A stretch of DNA of 64,000 bases from Heterohyrax brucei (Eukaryota > Chordata > Mammalia > Hyracoidea > Procaviidae). The translations under genes and the position numbers were made by a program. Positions within the stretch are counted from its first letter, which is position 1. Each line of letters begins with the position of its first letter. The stretch spans positions 58,992,001 through 59,056,000 of the forward strand of contig CM053158.1 in NCBI GenBank assembly GCA_028571685.1, in the 5' to 3' direction. A model generated the notes under the pieces. It had not been told where the DNA came from. It did no database searches and saw only the letters and a program-made list of their open reading frames with translations. Of this stretch, positions 10,863-21,062 are shown piece after piece.

Positions 10863-13527
10863 ACCAGGGATCTTTCATCACTGTCATAGGGATTTCCAAA
10901 ATGCTACAGGCTGCCCTCCATATGCACATTCCTGGGACTTCAGAGTCACTAGAATGGTGACACATCCCTACACTGCCCACCGTCATACCTACAAATGTGC
11001 ATTCTCTATTTCAAAAAGTGAGCAACAGGTTTAGCTTTTACTTTCTGACTTTTTTCTCTTATTTTTGTTTTCTTTGTTATAAAAATCCAATGTAGATTTT
11101 ATGAGGTAGCTACTAACGAAAGCTCTGAGGAAGCAAGACTCCTTCTGTATCCACGAGCCAGGTTCTGAGCAAGGGCCACAGTTGAGGGGACAGTGGACTG
11201 TGGTACTGACATGAAGGAATCATCCCACCAGTCTGCCCAGATGCTCAGCCCAGACGCAGAGAGTGACCAAGAACCGAACTCTGGCTTTGATACTGCCTGT
11301 GGACTGGATCTTTCTTCTGCCCTCACCTTTCATGCCTGAATTGCTCCCCAGGATGCCCCCTGGCTCCTTCCTTCATTTCCATCAGGTCTATTTGTAAGTC
11401 ACCCTCTTCTGGAGATCTCTCTGCTACCCTGTCTAAAAATCTCCAGCCCCTCCCCACTAATACCTTCAACCACCTCCTTGCTTTATTTTCTTCTCCTGAT
11501 GCCTGACACGTCTGATATCCAACACTGTGAGACTGCTTGGGCTGCCACCTCTGATACCACCTGCAGATGCTCATGAACACCTGGATACCCAGAATCACCC
11601 ACACAGTGGTGCTTCCCTGGAGAAGCCTGTGACTGTACTCCAGCTAAGGCTTGAGAGATGACACAGTAAGCATATACAGCTGGGTCAGAAAGTGGAGGAG
11701 GCAGCAGGGTCTGAGGCAGGTGTCCTGTGACTGCCCACCAGGGTGAAATGCAGGGACACTGGCAGTTTCTGCCCAGGAGGCTTGTTTGAAACTCAGCAAC
11801 GGGGGCTATTCTCTGCCCATCACAGCTGTTAGCTCCAGACTCTGAGGAGGAAAGCAAGCATCCACCTTAAATCACATTATTTGCAGCCTAAGCAGGGTGG
11901 AAGAGAAGAAGGCACCCCAGAATTTAAGTTCCCAGATGCCAGCCAATGATCAACCCTGAAGCAAGGCCTTTCAGTGAGGAGGCCTCCATGTTAACACTTT
12001 GCTGCGCACACACATTATTGTTTATTTAGGTAATTCTGCTAGCGTCTGTACCCACCCCGTACCAAGATGTGTGCCGAGGGATTTTTCTTTTGTCCCTGGC
12101 TGCATCTCCAGCTCCTGGAAGAATGCCAGCACAGAATGGTGCTCAGTGAATGTCTACTGAGTGGTGGATACATCTTCTTACACCAGAGGGAGCGTGCCAG
12201 GGACGCTCTGACCAGCACAGCTGCCTTTGGAAAATAATGGGATTCACTCCTTGAAAACCAGTCTTCCCTAATCTGAGGTGGAACTTAAGCTGTCAGCTTC
12301 ATAGCCTACTGCTGTGACCAAGAGATTTCCCTGCCGCCCTCACTGGGCTTCCCTGGCCCACTCTGACTGGCCCTATACAGAAACTCATGGTTCTGAATCC
12401 TGTAGCTCTGTGGAAACAATTCCCACTCTGTAGATAATCTCAAATTATCTCTAGGTGTAGTATAGTTTCTGAAAATAAAATATCACAAATTGACAGTAGG
12501 GAGGCTGAAACCCAGCCTCTGGCTGACCTGGACCTGCACTGCCTTCCCTAGCCTGGATCTCTGATCTGCCCCGCAGCCTCTTCTGCACCAGTCATTCATC
12601 TACCCCTTTAAGAAAAGCAGACAATGTAGACCCAAAAGACTGTAATCTTTGCTCAACTTGGTCTCTAGCTATAACCAACCATTAACCCAGGGAGGGAGGA
12701 ACCACACCTCTGAATCCAAGGTCACCTGCCACACAGGAGCAGAGCACGGCTGTAGAGCAGCTCACTGGAGCTGACTTACATGGCAACTCAGAGCTGTGTG
12801 TGCAGGGACACACTTCACCTCAGAGTTTCTATTGAGGCCCTCTCTGCCTCCATTTTCCTGGCATCTCCCTTAAAGTCTCACACCTCCTGATCCTCCACCC
12901 CACATGTCTACAGAGGTAACATGAGGGGCTTCCCATTCTAACCATCTCCTCCAGAGATTCCTCCCCTTTCTCTTTCTCTGCTATAACAAAGCCCTTCTGG
13001 CTGGTGATTAGTCAATCCTCTTCCTAAAATGCCCTCTTCTTCATAAGACTCCCATGAGCTCTTCTCCGTGAGGCCCCAGGGCAACAGCACCCAGACACAG
13101 TGCACATTCACTGCTCTGCAGGGCGCCTTTGAGAGGACCAGGGTCCCATCAAGGCTTCAGTCTGAGACTGGGCATCTCCCTCGGAACTTCCGCCAGATTG
13201 GTTCTCTGTATTGCTTGAGAAACACTCGTTCTATCCTGTCTTGTGTTAGCACTTATCTTTATGTTCACATCTGTGTACTCCTTCAGAGAAAAAACAAATA
13301 TTTATATGTCCCTCTCGCTGCCTGCATGTACCTCACCACCTTCATTCTCTAAGCACTGAACGTGTGCTGATTCCTGCTCAGCAGCCACTCTGTTCTGGGT
13401 GTGATAATCCTCAGGTATATAGCCTTTTTTCATAGGATTCTTCTTGACTTACTTATGGGCATCCATTGCAGAGTTGAAGGAATGGATCTAATCAATCTAG
13501 GACCCATACCAGATGTCCCTCTTGCCT
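10863..13527. other. Unassigned region; L2-like scraps
   Basis: 12080-12170 (ggctgcatctccagctcctgg, tgctcagtgaatgtctactg) is like the L2 3' end, and 13010-13350 may be another. The minus-strand open frame of 124 codons at 11483-11857 has no recognisable domain and no exon context. Confidence 0.4.
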
Positions 13528-13534
13528 GTAAGAC

Positions 13535-13755
13535 AGCCAAATCAATGACCATCAAGTCAACACCAATTCTTAATAACCTCATGTGTGTCAGAGTAGAACT
13601 CTGTTCTGTAGAATTTTCAGTGGATGGCTTTTCACAAGTAAATATCCAGGCCTATCTTCCAAGGTGCCTATGGGTGGGCTCATACCTCCAACCTTTGGGT
13701 TAGCTGCTGAGCACAGTAACTGTTTGCACTACCCAGGGTGTCTCATCAGCTGCAG
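13535..13755 (-). repeat. AfroSINE type B
   Basis: Minus-strand copy with atcaagtcaacaccaattctt, gtcagagtagaactctgttc and ctgctgagcacagtaactg. The end matches the type B head (contacts acccagggtgtctc). Confidence 0.75.
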
Positions 13756-14650
13756 GCAACCATTCTAGTGTGCTTACATCCTTTTATGTGTATTTGTTCT
13801 TACGTTGTATGCATTGGGTTTAGTTCACAGAATCTTACCATGCCTTGTAACTCACTGTCTTAAGCAGTGTGTTCTGAAGACCTACCCACCAAAGAAGGTG
13901 CCATGTGGATGGTCTCCCTCATAGTGGAAACCCTTGTACACATCCCATCTGGGGGCCTGTCTGGGGATGTCTTTGTGACAGGATTGTTAGGTCCTGTAGG
14001 GTGTTCAACAACTCACCTGTCAGCATGCTGCCAGTCAGTACTACCAAGTGGCCACACCATCCACATCTCCTCCCACCCAGTTGAGCTAGGGTTCCTATAT
14101 TCCCACATCCCTGCCAACACCTGGCATTAACTAGTTTTCTCAGTTATGCCAGTAACAAATACAAAATTACATTTCTTTGTTAAATAATTTGCATTTTTCC
14201 AACAACCACTAAAGTTTGAGCATCTTTTCATTCCCTCTTTAGCTTAATGGAAACCCAGGTGGTGTAACAGGTAAGTGCTACGTCTGCTAACCCAAAGGTC
14301 CGCAGTTCGAATTCCCCAGGTGCTCCTTGGAAACTCTATGGAGCAGTTCTACTCTGCCCTATAGGGTTGCTATGAGTCAGAATCAACTCAACAGTACTGG
14401 GTTTAGGTTTTGGTTGGCTTTAGCTCATTGAGCTCCTCTTTTGTAAGTTGTCTTTGAGATTCCTTCCCCACATTTTCACTGAGATGTCTGCCACTTTCTG
14501 GCTGACTTGCGGGAGTTCCTTGTATGTTCTAGAAATTAGTCCCTTTCACCATTACTGCCATGACTTCTCCCGGTTTGTATTCATCTCGTTAACTTTATCC
14601 ACGGTGTTTACTGTAAAACAGAAACAGATTCCGTTTCTCAGTGTCAGATT
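13756..14650 (-). repeat. Old L1 3' part, split by an AfroSINE
   Basis: Antisense L1 ORF2/3' UTR phrases: tatattcccacatccctgcc, aatttgcatttttccaacaac, tgagcatcttttcattccctc, then after the SINE tccttgtatgttctagaaatt. Heavily diverged, no open frame kept. Confidence 0.6.
14245..14417 (+). repeat. AfroSINE, standard type
   Basis: tggaaacccaggtggtgtaac to ggtttaggttttggttgg, with a B-box-like gcagttcgaattcc. ctttagct repeats on both sides (14237-14244 and 14418-14425). Confidence 0.88.
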
Positions 14651-15565
14651 GTTCCTCCAAACAATTGGGGACCCACAAGTGAGAATCCTCAACTCCAAAT
14701 CTTCCAGACCAGTCAGAGGGAATGATATCAGCTAGTCATTTTATCTGTTAACATTCTAGCACTTAACGCTAACCCCCTTTCCCCAAGACTCCATTTTTTT
14801 GGAGCTAAACCCATACCTAGTGCGTGCATATTGTCATAGTAGACCCGTGCAAGACCTACCTCTTGTCTTTCTTGTTTCTTACTTATTTATCTATTTCTCA
14901 ATCCCCACCACAACTATTCTAATGTACTAATGCTTATTTAAATCTGCTCTAGGAAACAGATTAGGCTGCTTTGTGCCTTTGTTTTCATTTGTGTAACCAC
15001 ATTGTGTTCTATAGTTCATTCTTTTTTTTTTGTTCTTATTGTGCCCTTTCATAATTGCAAACAAGTTCCAAGTTGATTAACGATGTTCTCCTTTCTCCCT
15101 TCATGCAGCTGCCAACAAATGCTGAAGTGGCCTGTGTGGTGAGGTGTGCAATACCCACGTCGTCACAGGAGAACGCACAACCCTCAGCAGCTCTCCAGCG
15201 TGCACTGCTCCCATTCTGCTCTTCCCCCAGCGGGCACTCCCTCCTGGGCCATGTTGCCCTTTGCACCTATCTAGGCAGCCTCATTCATGTCCCCCTACCT
15301 GGTCAGGTGTCACATGGGCCTTTCTTCCTCTTTCTTCCCTGTGGGCCAAGCCTCAACCATCCTGACCATAGATGGTTAACGAGATTTCAAGAGTCTCTAT
15401 TCTGTGGCTTCTCTCACTCAAAATATTCTGGCTCTGGCTCCCTCTTTTATACAGGGTCAAAGTCTGTTCTTGATGCTAGTGTCAGTCCCCATTAGCCAAC
15501 CTGTGACCGTGCATCTGCTTCAGCAGACACCACGCTAGTAAGTTTCCCCTATTCTTTGCCCACAA
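14651..15565. other. No recognised gene or repeat
   Basis: The open frame 15055-15495 (146 codons, + strand) is the longest here. It has no recognisable domain and its composition looks like non-coding sequence, so it is not called as a gene. Confidence 0.4.
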
Positions 15566-15718
15566 AGCCCTGGTGGTATGGTGTTTAAAAGTTCGACTGC
15601 TAACCAAAAGACGGGCAGTTCGAATCCACCAGCTGCTTCTTAGAGACCTTACGAGAGAGTTCTACCCTGTCCTACAGGGTCACTCTGAGTCAGAAGTGAC
15701 TTGACAGCAATGAGTTTT
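15566..15718 (+). repeat. AfroSINE, standard type
   Basis: agccctggtggtatggtg, gggcagttcgaatccaccag, gagtcagaagtgacttgacag. The flanks ctttgcccaca and ctctgtccaca may be a worn target duplication. Confidence 0.85.
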
Positions 15719-16571
15719 ATCTCTGTCCACAGAAGCTACTTTACGGAATGATGCAGGCCCAGCTCTGATCAGAGAACGATGGAATGGTGTCCCTGTGACA
15801 GGAGTGATGCAAAAGCAGACAAGCACATGTACTGTCAGAGCAATACATGTGAGCACTAGGTGTCAAGCAGGGAAGGGAGAGAGGTACTCAAAACTTGGAC
15901 ACCTGGAGCGGGAATGGGAGCTCCCAAGCTCCGGCCACCAGAGGCCCAGGCATTTCCTCATATTGCTGTCTTCACCCTGTGGAACTCAGTGGACTACAGG
16001 TCCCCACTTCAGTCAGAATATGCCTCACCCTGTCCCTCCCTCCCAGGGCAGGGTCCAATAGACCCATATAGCTACAGGAAGGCCAGCTGGTGACCAGAGC
16101 AAGGACAAGGACTGGCAGCAGAGACACATCTGGAGCAGAGAGCACAGGTACATTCTGACGGAACTCTGGGGAGAGGGGAGTGGGCTGAATGGGAAGAGGA
16201 GAAGACCAAGGGGAAAAGAGAGTGGAATGAGGAAGGCAGAACTGAACAAACAAGAGGGTGAGGGCTGGGGAGCAAGGGTCACAAGCCTGAGGGAATTGCA
16301 GAGGCTTTGGTCTCTCCTTTGTACTGGAAAGTGGGTGTAAAACTGCTGAGCGAGATGAGGTATGTTGTAGGGATACGGGAGATGACAGGCCACACTTGCT
16401 TTGTGTTTCCTTTTCCTTCATGGGCTCACCGCCACATTACCTTAACCACTGTACACCTCACTCAGACATGGGTCTTGTAGGGTCCAGCCTGAGAAGTGGT
16501 CACAAATCCCATCTAGACTCAAAACTATAGGTCTCTGCCTTATCTCCCTCCTTCTTAGGAAAGCAGAAGGA
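15719..16571. other. No recognised gene or repeat
   Basis: Purine-rich on the + strand at 16100-16280. That produces long minus-strand open frames (up to 149 codons at 15972-16421) rich in Ser, Pro and Leu, typical of composition artefacts. Confidence 0.45.
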
Positions 16572-16584
16572 AGTTTGGGGATAA

Positions 16585-16745
16585 ACAAACAAACCTGCTA
16601 CCTCAAGTTGATTCTGTTTCATAGAAACCCTATGGGACAGAGCAAAGCTGCCCCATAGAGCTTCCAAGAAGCACCTGGTGGATTTGAACTGCTGACCTTT
16701 TGGTTGACAACCATAGCTCTTAACCACTATGCCACCAGGGTTTCC
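16585..16745 (-). repeat. AfroSINE, standard type
   Basis: Minus-strand copy ending ccaccagggtttcc. A perfect 13-bp target duplication agtttggggataa lies at 16572-16584 and 16746-16758. Confidence 0.92.
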
Positions 16746-16758
16746 AGTTTGGGGATAA

Positions 16759-17132
16759 GAAATTAGACAACAGAGCTTAGCCGAAATTAATACTAAGTAA
16801 GACTTTAGCCTAATCCCAGCATCTCAGGCCATGCTCAGCAGGAATGCTGGTTCTGGATCTTCCCACAGACCATCCTGCCTGCTATGGCCAGCCTAGGTCC
16901 GGGAGAGAGCAAGACCATGAGGTCCCTGGCCTTCCCACCAGCAGTATAGCAGGCAGAGAGGTGTCATGGTGGCTCCTGTTCTAGAAACAAAACCAGAGCC
17001 ACAATGGAACTAGGGGCAGGGGTACACATCACTGGGGAAGAAACCCAAGGAAGTAAAAGCTATAGCTCCCAGGTGACAGTGCAGACCCACCAAACACCTT
17101 TCACTGATCTCCATATCAAGAAACATACATTA
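16759..17132. other. No recognised feature
   Basis: Unique-looking sequence up to the TA where the mariner begins. Confidence 0.4.
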
Positions 17133-17702
17133 CAAGGTCCGACAATGAAATCCATGAACTTAATTGTTCTAAGTGCTACATACCTCTTTGCTTAATATCA
17201 CTACAGTCACCTTCAAAGTACTCCTTTAGGGAAGCTCTGCTATGCGCTGATGCCAGTGCCTAGTCCGCCCTTCGTAGCAATTTTGGAACTCTTTCTAGAA
17301 TGGCCATTGCACAAGGTGACACGGTGGCAAGTTTGCGAACTTAACTGTATAGTTGTCTGTGAGGGAATTTTTAGCCAATAACCAAATAACTATACTGGAA
17401 CGCCCTCCCTACTCACCTGATCTGGCCCCCGATGACTTTTTTCTTTACCCAGAGATAAAGGAAATATTGAAAGGAAGACATGTTGATGACATTCAGGACA
17501 TCAAGAGTAATATGATGACAGCTCTGATGGCTATGCCAGAAAAAGAGTTCAAAATTGCTTTGAAGGGTGGACTACACATTGGCACTGGTACATAACTTCC
17601 CAAGAGGTGTATATTGAAGGTGATCATAGTGTTATTCAGAGGTAATGTATGTAGTACTTTTACTAGGATGAGTTCACAAACTTAACTGGCAGCCCTCGTG
17701 TG
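17133..17702 (+). mobile_element. Mariner relic with long inverted ends (copy 1)
   Basis: Tc1/mariner DNA transposon, bounded by TA at 17131-17132 and 17703-17704. From 17353 to 17595 it codes for the C-terminal part of a mariner transposase, with the PPYSPDLAPDDFF motif that holds the third catalytic aspartate. The N-terminal transposase half is missing. The first ~180 bp (17133-17310) are a reverse complement of the last ~190 bp rather than a normal 5' end, so the copy is a foldback derivative. It is non-functional. Confidence 0.85.
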
Positions 17703-17704
17703 TA

Positions 17705-18764
17705 CAAATTGAATATAATATTTAATTTGTGAGTTCGCAACATTTGGGAATCAAGAGTGTGACATGGGAAACAGATTTTCAAAAAAAACAGAAGCCAAAA
17801 CAAAAGCATCCACGGTAGAATCCTCTCCTTCCAGCCCATGAAATACCCCGGCAGCTAAGGGCTTCCGGTCAGTCGTATCTGATACATTTGTGTGTCCCAG
17901 TCTGGTGAGACGCACCTCAGGCCACCAGCTGGTGGGAGCACCTCTTCTGTGCCCAAAGCCTGTCGAGAGGATGGACACTGGCCTTGCTGGAGGTAGAGGA
18001 CTGGGCCGACGTTGCTGAGATCTGGGCATCTGTAAACCACCTACATCTCTCTGTTTGGGTAGGAGGGCATTTCAAGGTTTAGCCCCAAGTGCTCCCATAT
18101 GAGGAGAGAAAGCTGATTACCCAAGAAGGCAGGGATTTCTAAGAGTCCTCTCAACCTCCTGCAGGCATAGCTGATGAGGTGGTGGACCTCAGCTGCCTGT
18201 ACAAGAAAAACAAAGTTTAAGAGGGGTTCCGTGAGTGGCAGGTGGGACTCAGGGCAGCCTAGAGTCTCCACAAAGCCTGTTGTTCTTATAAGGAGGAGTG
18301 CCTCTCAAGCTATACGCAGACAGTGGGCACCTGAGGGTGACCCTCCCTGCATGTGGAGGACACCATGGTGCCACCAAGGTATCCCAGCCTCCCAGATTCT
18401 GAACCCTAGGCCCCCTACACAAGATTTTTCCTGGCAGTTCTAGAGATGAGGCTAAGAAGTGAAGACCACACCTATCCCCAGACTGAAAGACAAAGAGTGT
18501 CTCCCCCAAATCACCACCTAAGTGACCCAGACAGAAATGCCCTCCCAGAAGGCTCAGGATGCTCAAGCCACCACACTCCAAATGCCCATTACAGGGGCCA
18601 AAGAAGCTGGACAGGACAGCCCACTGCCTACGCCCTTAAAGCCGTGGGGCTGCAGCCTCACTGAAGTAGAATCCTTCTACTTTGCTTATAACTTTAAGTG
18701 CACTGGCCTCAACAGGTTTAAAAAAAAAAAAGAAGAGTTTACCGAAAAAGAATAGCAGTAGATG
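17705..18764. other. Unique, fairly GC-rich DNA upstream of AOC1
   Basis: No repeat recognised. Overlapping open frames of up to 110 codons at 17751-18755 lie on both strands without domains. This is a reasonable place for AOC1 regulatory sequence or its non-coding first exon, but no specific element could be identified. Confidence 0.35.
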
Positions 18765-18990
18765 ATGTTTACTGAGTGCTTATTGTTACAAAACACATTT
18801 ATTACCTAATTTGTCTCAATAATCTTAGAAGGTAGGTGCAGTTGCTGTTTTCACTGCATGGCTGAGAAAATCTTGAGGCCCAGAAAGTTTAAGTAATTTT
18901 CCCAAGGTCACCCAGCTATGCCTGCCGGTACACAGTGTGATCTGCCTAGGTTCAAACCCAGATGGCCTGATCTACAGTCTATGCTTTTAA
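18765..18990 (-). repeat. MIR SINE
   Basis: Well-preserved MIR in reverse: ttgaggcccagaaagtttaag, ttttcccaaggtcacccagct, aggttcaaacccagatgg, then atgcttttaatgtctgcactc. Confidence 0.85.
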
Positions 18991-19439
18991 TGTCTGCACT
19001 CAAGTTCAGTTGTGTCTACATAAATTTTTTTCCATCAAAAATATAGTCTCAGCAGTTTATTCATTCTCTCCCTCTACCCAACACAATACACACTTGTTGC
19101 CTGTGGATGGAGCAGGGTCTGAAGACTATCTTGCCCCCTCAAACTACTGGCTGCAGTGTACTAAGATGGAGAGACAAGCACACAGTCCAGTCAAGATATG
19201 AAAATGTGCAGAAAAGTGGGCCTGAGGGGGTTTACGTTGGTGAGAAAATCCACAGGACCACGGAGGATTGGTTTCCAATCCAGCAAGGAGATGGCAGGCA
19301 TAGCCATAGGGATCATGGATGGGAGTAGCCTAGGAGAGGGACCCAACCTTGAGCGAGGAGAGAGAAGCTAAGGCTACAGGAAACTACAGGGCTGAGGAAG
19401 AACAGTGTACTCAAAGTCCCAGGCTGATGGAGATCCATT
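18991..19439. other. AOC1 5' flank, no named element
   Basis: Contains no recognised repeat. 19340-19400 is purine-rich. Whether this is intron or promoter depends on where the non-coding first exon lies, which cannot be told from sequence alone. Confidence 0.4.
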
Positions 19440-19489
19440 TACTCTCATAGCACAAACTAACTCTGTGGCCTCTACCACATTCCAGAACA
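19440..19489 (+). promoter_or_regulatory. AOC1: Probable splice acceptor feeding the AOC1 start codon
   Basis: A pyrimidine-rich tract (ctctgtggcctctaccac) ends in attccAG at 19484-19485, four bases before the ATG. This fits a non-coding 5' exon spliced just upstream of the start. I could not identify that exon or the promoter in the upstream sequence. Confidence 0.5.
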
Positions 19490-21062
19490 ATGGGTCAAGA
19501 GGCCCTGCTGCTTGGCTGGGCTGTGACTGGGATCCTGACACTGCAGACCCTGGCAGTGACTGAGCCCTCGCGGTGGTCCCTGGGCAGCAAAGCGGGAGTG
19601 TTTGCGGATCTGAGTGCAGAGGAGCTGAAAGCCGTGCACAGATTCCTTTGGTCCCAGAGGGAGCTGTCGCTGGAACCCACCAAAGCCTTGACCATGGCCA
19701 AGAACTCTATCTTCCTCATTGAAATGCTGCTGCCCAAGAAGCAACGTGTGCTAAAGTTTCTGGATGAAGATGAAAAGCGTCCTGTTCGGGAAGCCCACGT
19801 TGTAATCTTCTTTGGAGCCCAGGAGAAGCCCAATATCACTGAGTTTGCAGTAGGACCCTTGCCAACCCCCAACTATATGAGAATGCTGCCCCCCAGGCAT
19901 CGTGGGCATCACCCATCGTGGGCGTCCAGGCCCATCTCCACTGCTGAGTTTGTGCTCCTGAACCACATGCTACAGAAAGCCACCAAGCCCCTGCACCAGT
20001 TCTTTCTGGACACCACAGGCTTCTCCTTGCAGGACTGCAGAGACCGGTGCCTGACTTTTACCGACGTGTCCCCCCGAGGCCTAGCTTCTGGCCAGCGCCA
20101 AAGCTGGATTATTCTGCAGCGAGATGTGGAAGGCTACTTCTTGCACCCCACTGGGTTGGAGCTCCTTGTGAACCATGAGAGCCAAGACACTAACGACTGG
20201 GTGATAGAGCAGGTCTGGTACAATGGGAAGTTCTACAGGAGCCCAGAAGAACTGGCCAGCAAATATGACAATGGGGAGGTAGATGCAGTGGTTCTCAAGG
20301 ACCCACCACCACAGGGCAGCGAGGATCCCCCCATCTTCTCCTCCTACAAGCCCCGTGGAGACTTCTCCACACCCATCACTGTGAATGGGCCCCGTCTGGT
20401 CCAGCCCCAAGGCCCCCGCTACCAGCTAGAGGGCAACGCAGTGCTCTACGGGGACTGGAGCTTCGCCTTCCGGCTGCGTTCCTCCTCAGGGCTGCAGATT
20501 CTGGACCTGCGCTTTGGAGGAGAGCGTGTCGCCTACGAAGTGAGTGTGCAGGAGGCAGCGGCTCTATATGGAGGACAAACGCCAGCAGGCATGCAGACCA
20601 AGTACATGGATGTGGGCTGGGGACTGGGCACTGTCACACATGAGCTAGCCCCTGGCATTGACTGCCCGGATACAGCCACCTTCGTGGACGCCCTCCACTA
20701 TTACGATGCTGATGGCCCTGTACATTACCCCCGGGCCCTCTGCCTCTTCGAGATGCCCACAGGGGTGCCTCTTCGGCGGCACTTTGATTCCAACTTCAAA
20801 GGAGGCTTCAATTTCTATGCAGGGCTGAAGGGCCACATGCTGGTGCTGCGAACCACTTCCACAGTCTACAATTATGATTACATTTGGGACTTCATCTTCT
20901 ACCCCAACGGAGTCATGGAAGCCAAGATGCATGCCACTGGCTACATCCACGCCACTTTCTACACGCCTGAGGGGCTGCACCATGGCATGCGCCTACACAC
21001 GCATCTACTTGGCAACATGCACACCCACTTGGTGCATTACCGCATAGACCTGGATGTCGCAG
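19490..21062 (+). CDS. AOC1: AOC1 coding exon 1 (residues 1-524 and first base of 525)
   Basis: Large exon of 1573 bp holding the signal peptide, both N-terminal domains and most of the catalytic domain, including Asp374, Tyr462 and the His511/His513 pair. It ends in phase 1 at the donor gtagga (21063). The open frame runs on to 21100 inside the intron, but homology to diamine oxidase stops exactly at the splice site. Confidence 0.97.

Noticed and set aside
14245-14417. tRNA-like A/B-box sequence in AfroSINEs (here and elsewhere)
   Set aside because: SINE heads only: no cloverleaf or discriminator end, and they are followed by the SINE body.
15055-15495. 146-codon + strand open frame
   Set aside because: No recognisable family and no splice or promoter context; it overlaps an equally open frame on the other strand.
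15972-16421. 149-codon minus-strand open frame
   Set aside because: Ser/Pro/Leu-rich translation of a purine-rich strand, with no domain, start context or exon structure.
17353-17595. 80-codon frame as a domesticated transposase gene
   Set aside because: Lacks the DNA-binding half and first two catalytic residues. The two other copies are similarly broken, and there is no host exon context.
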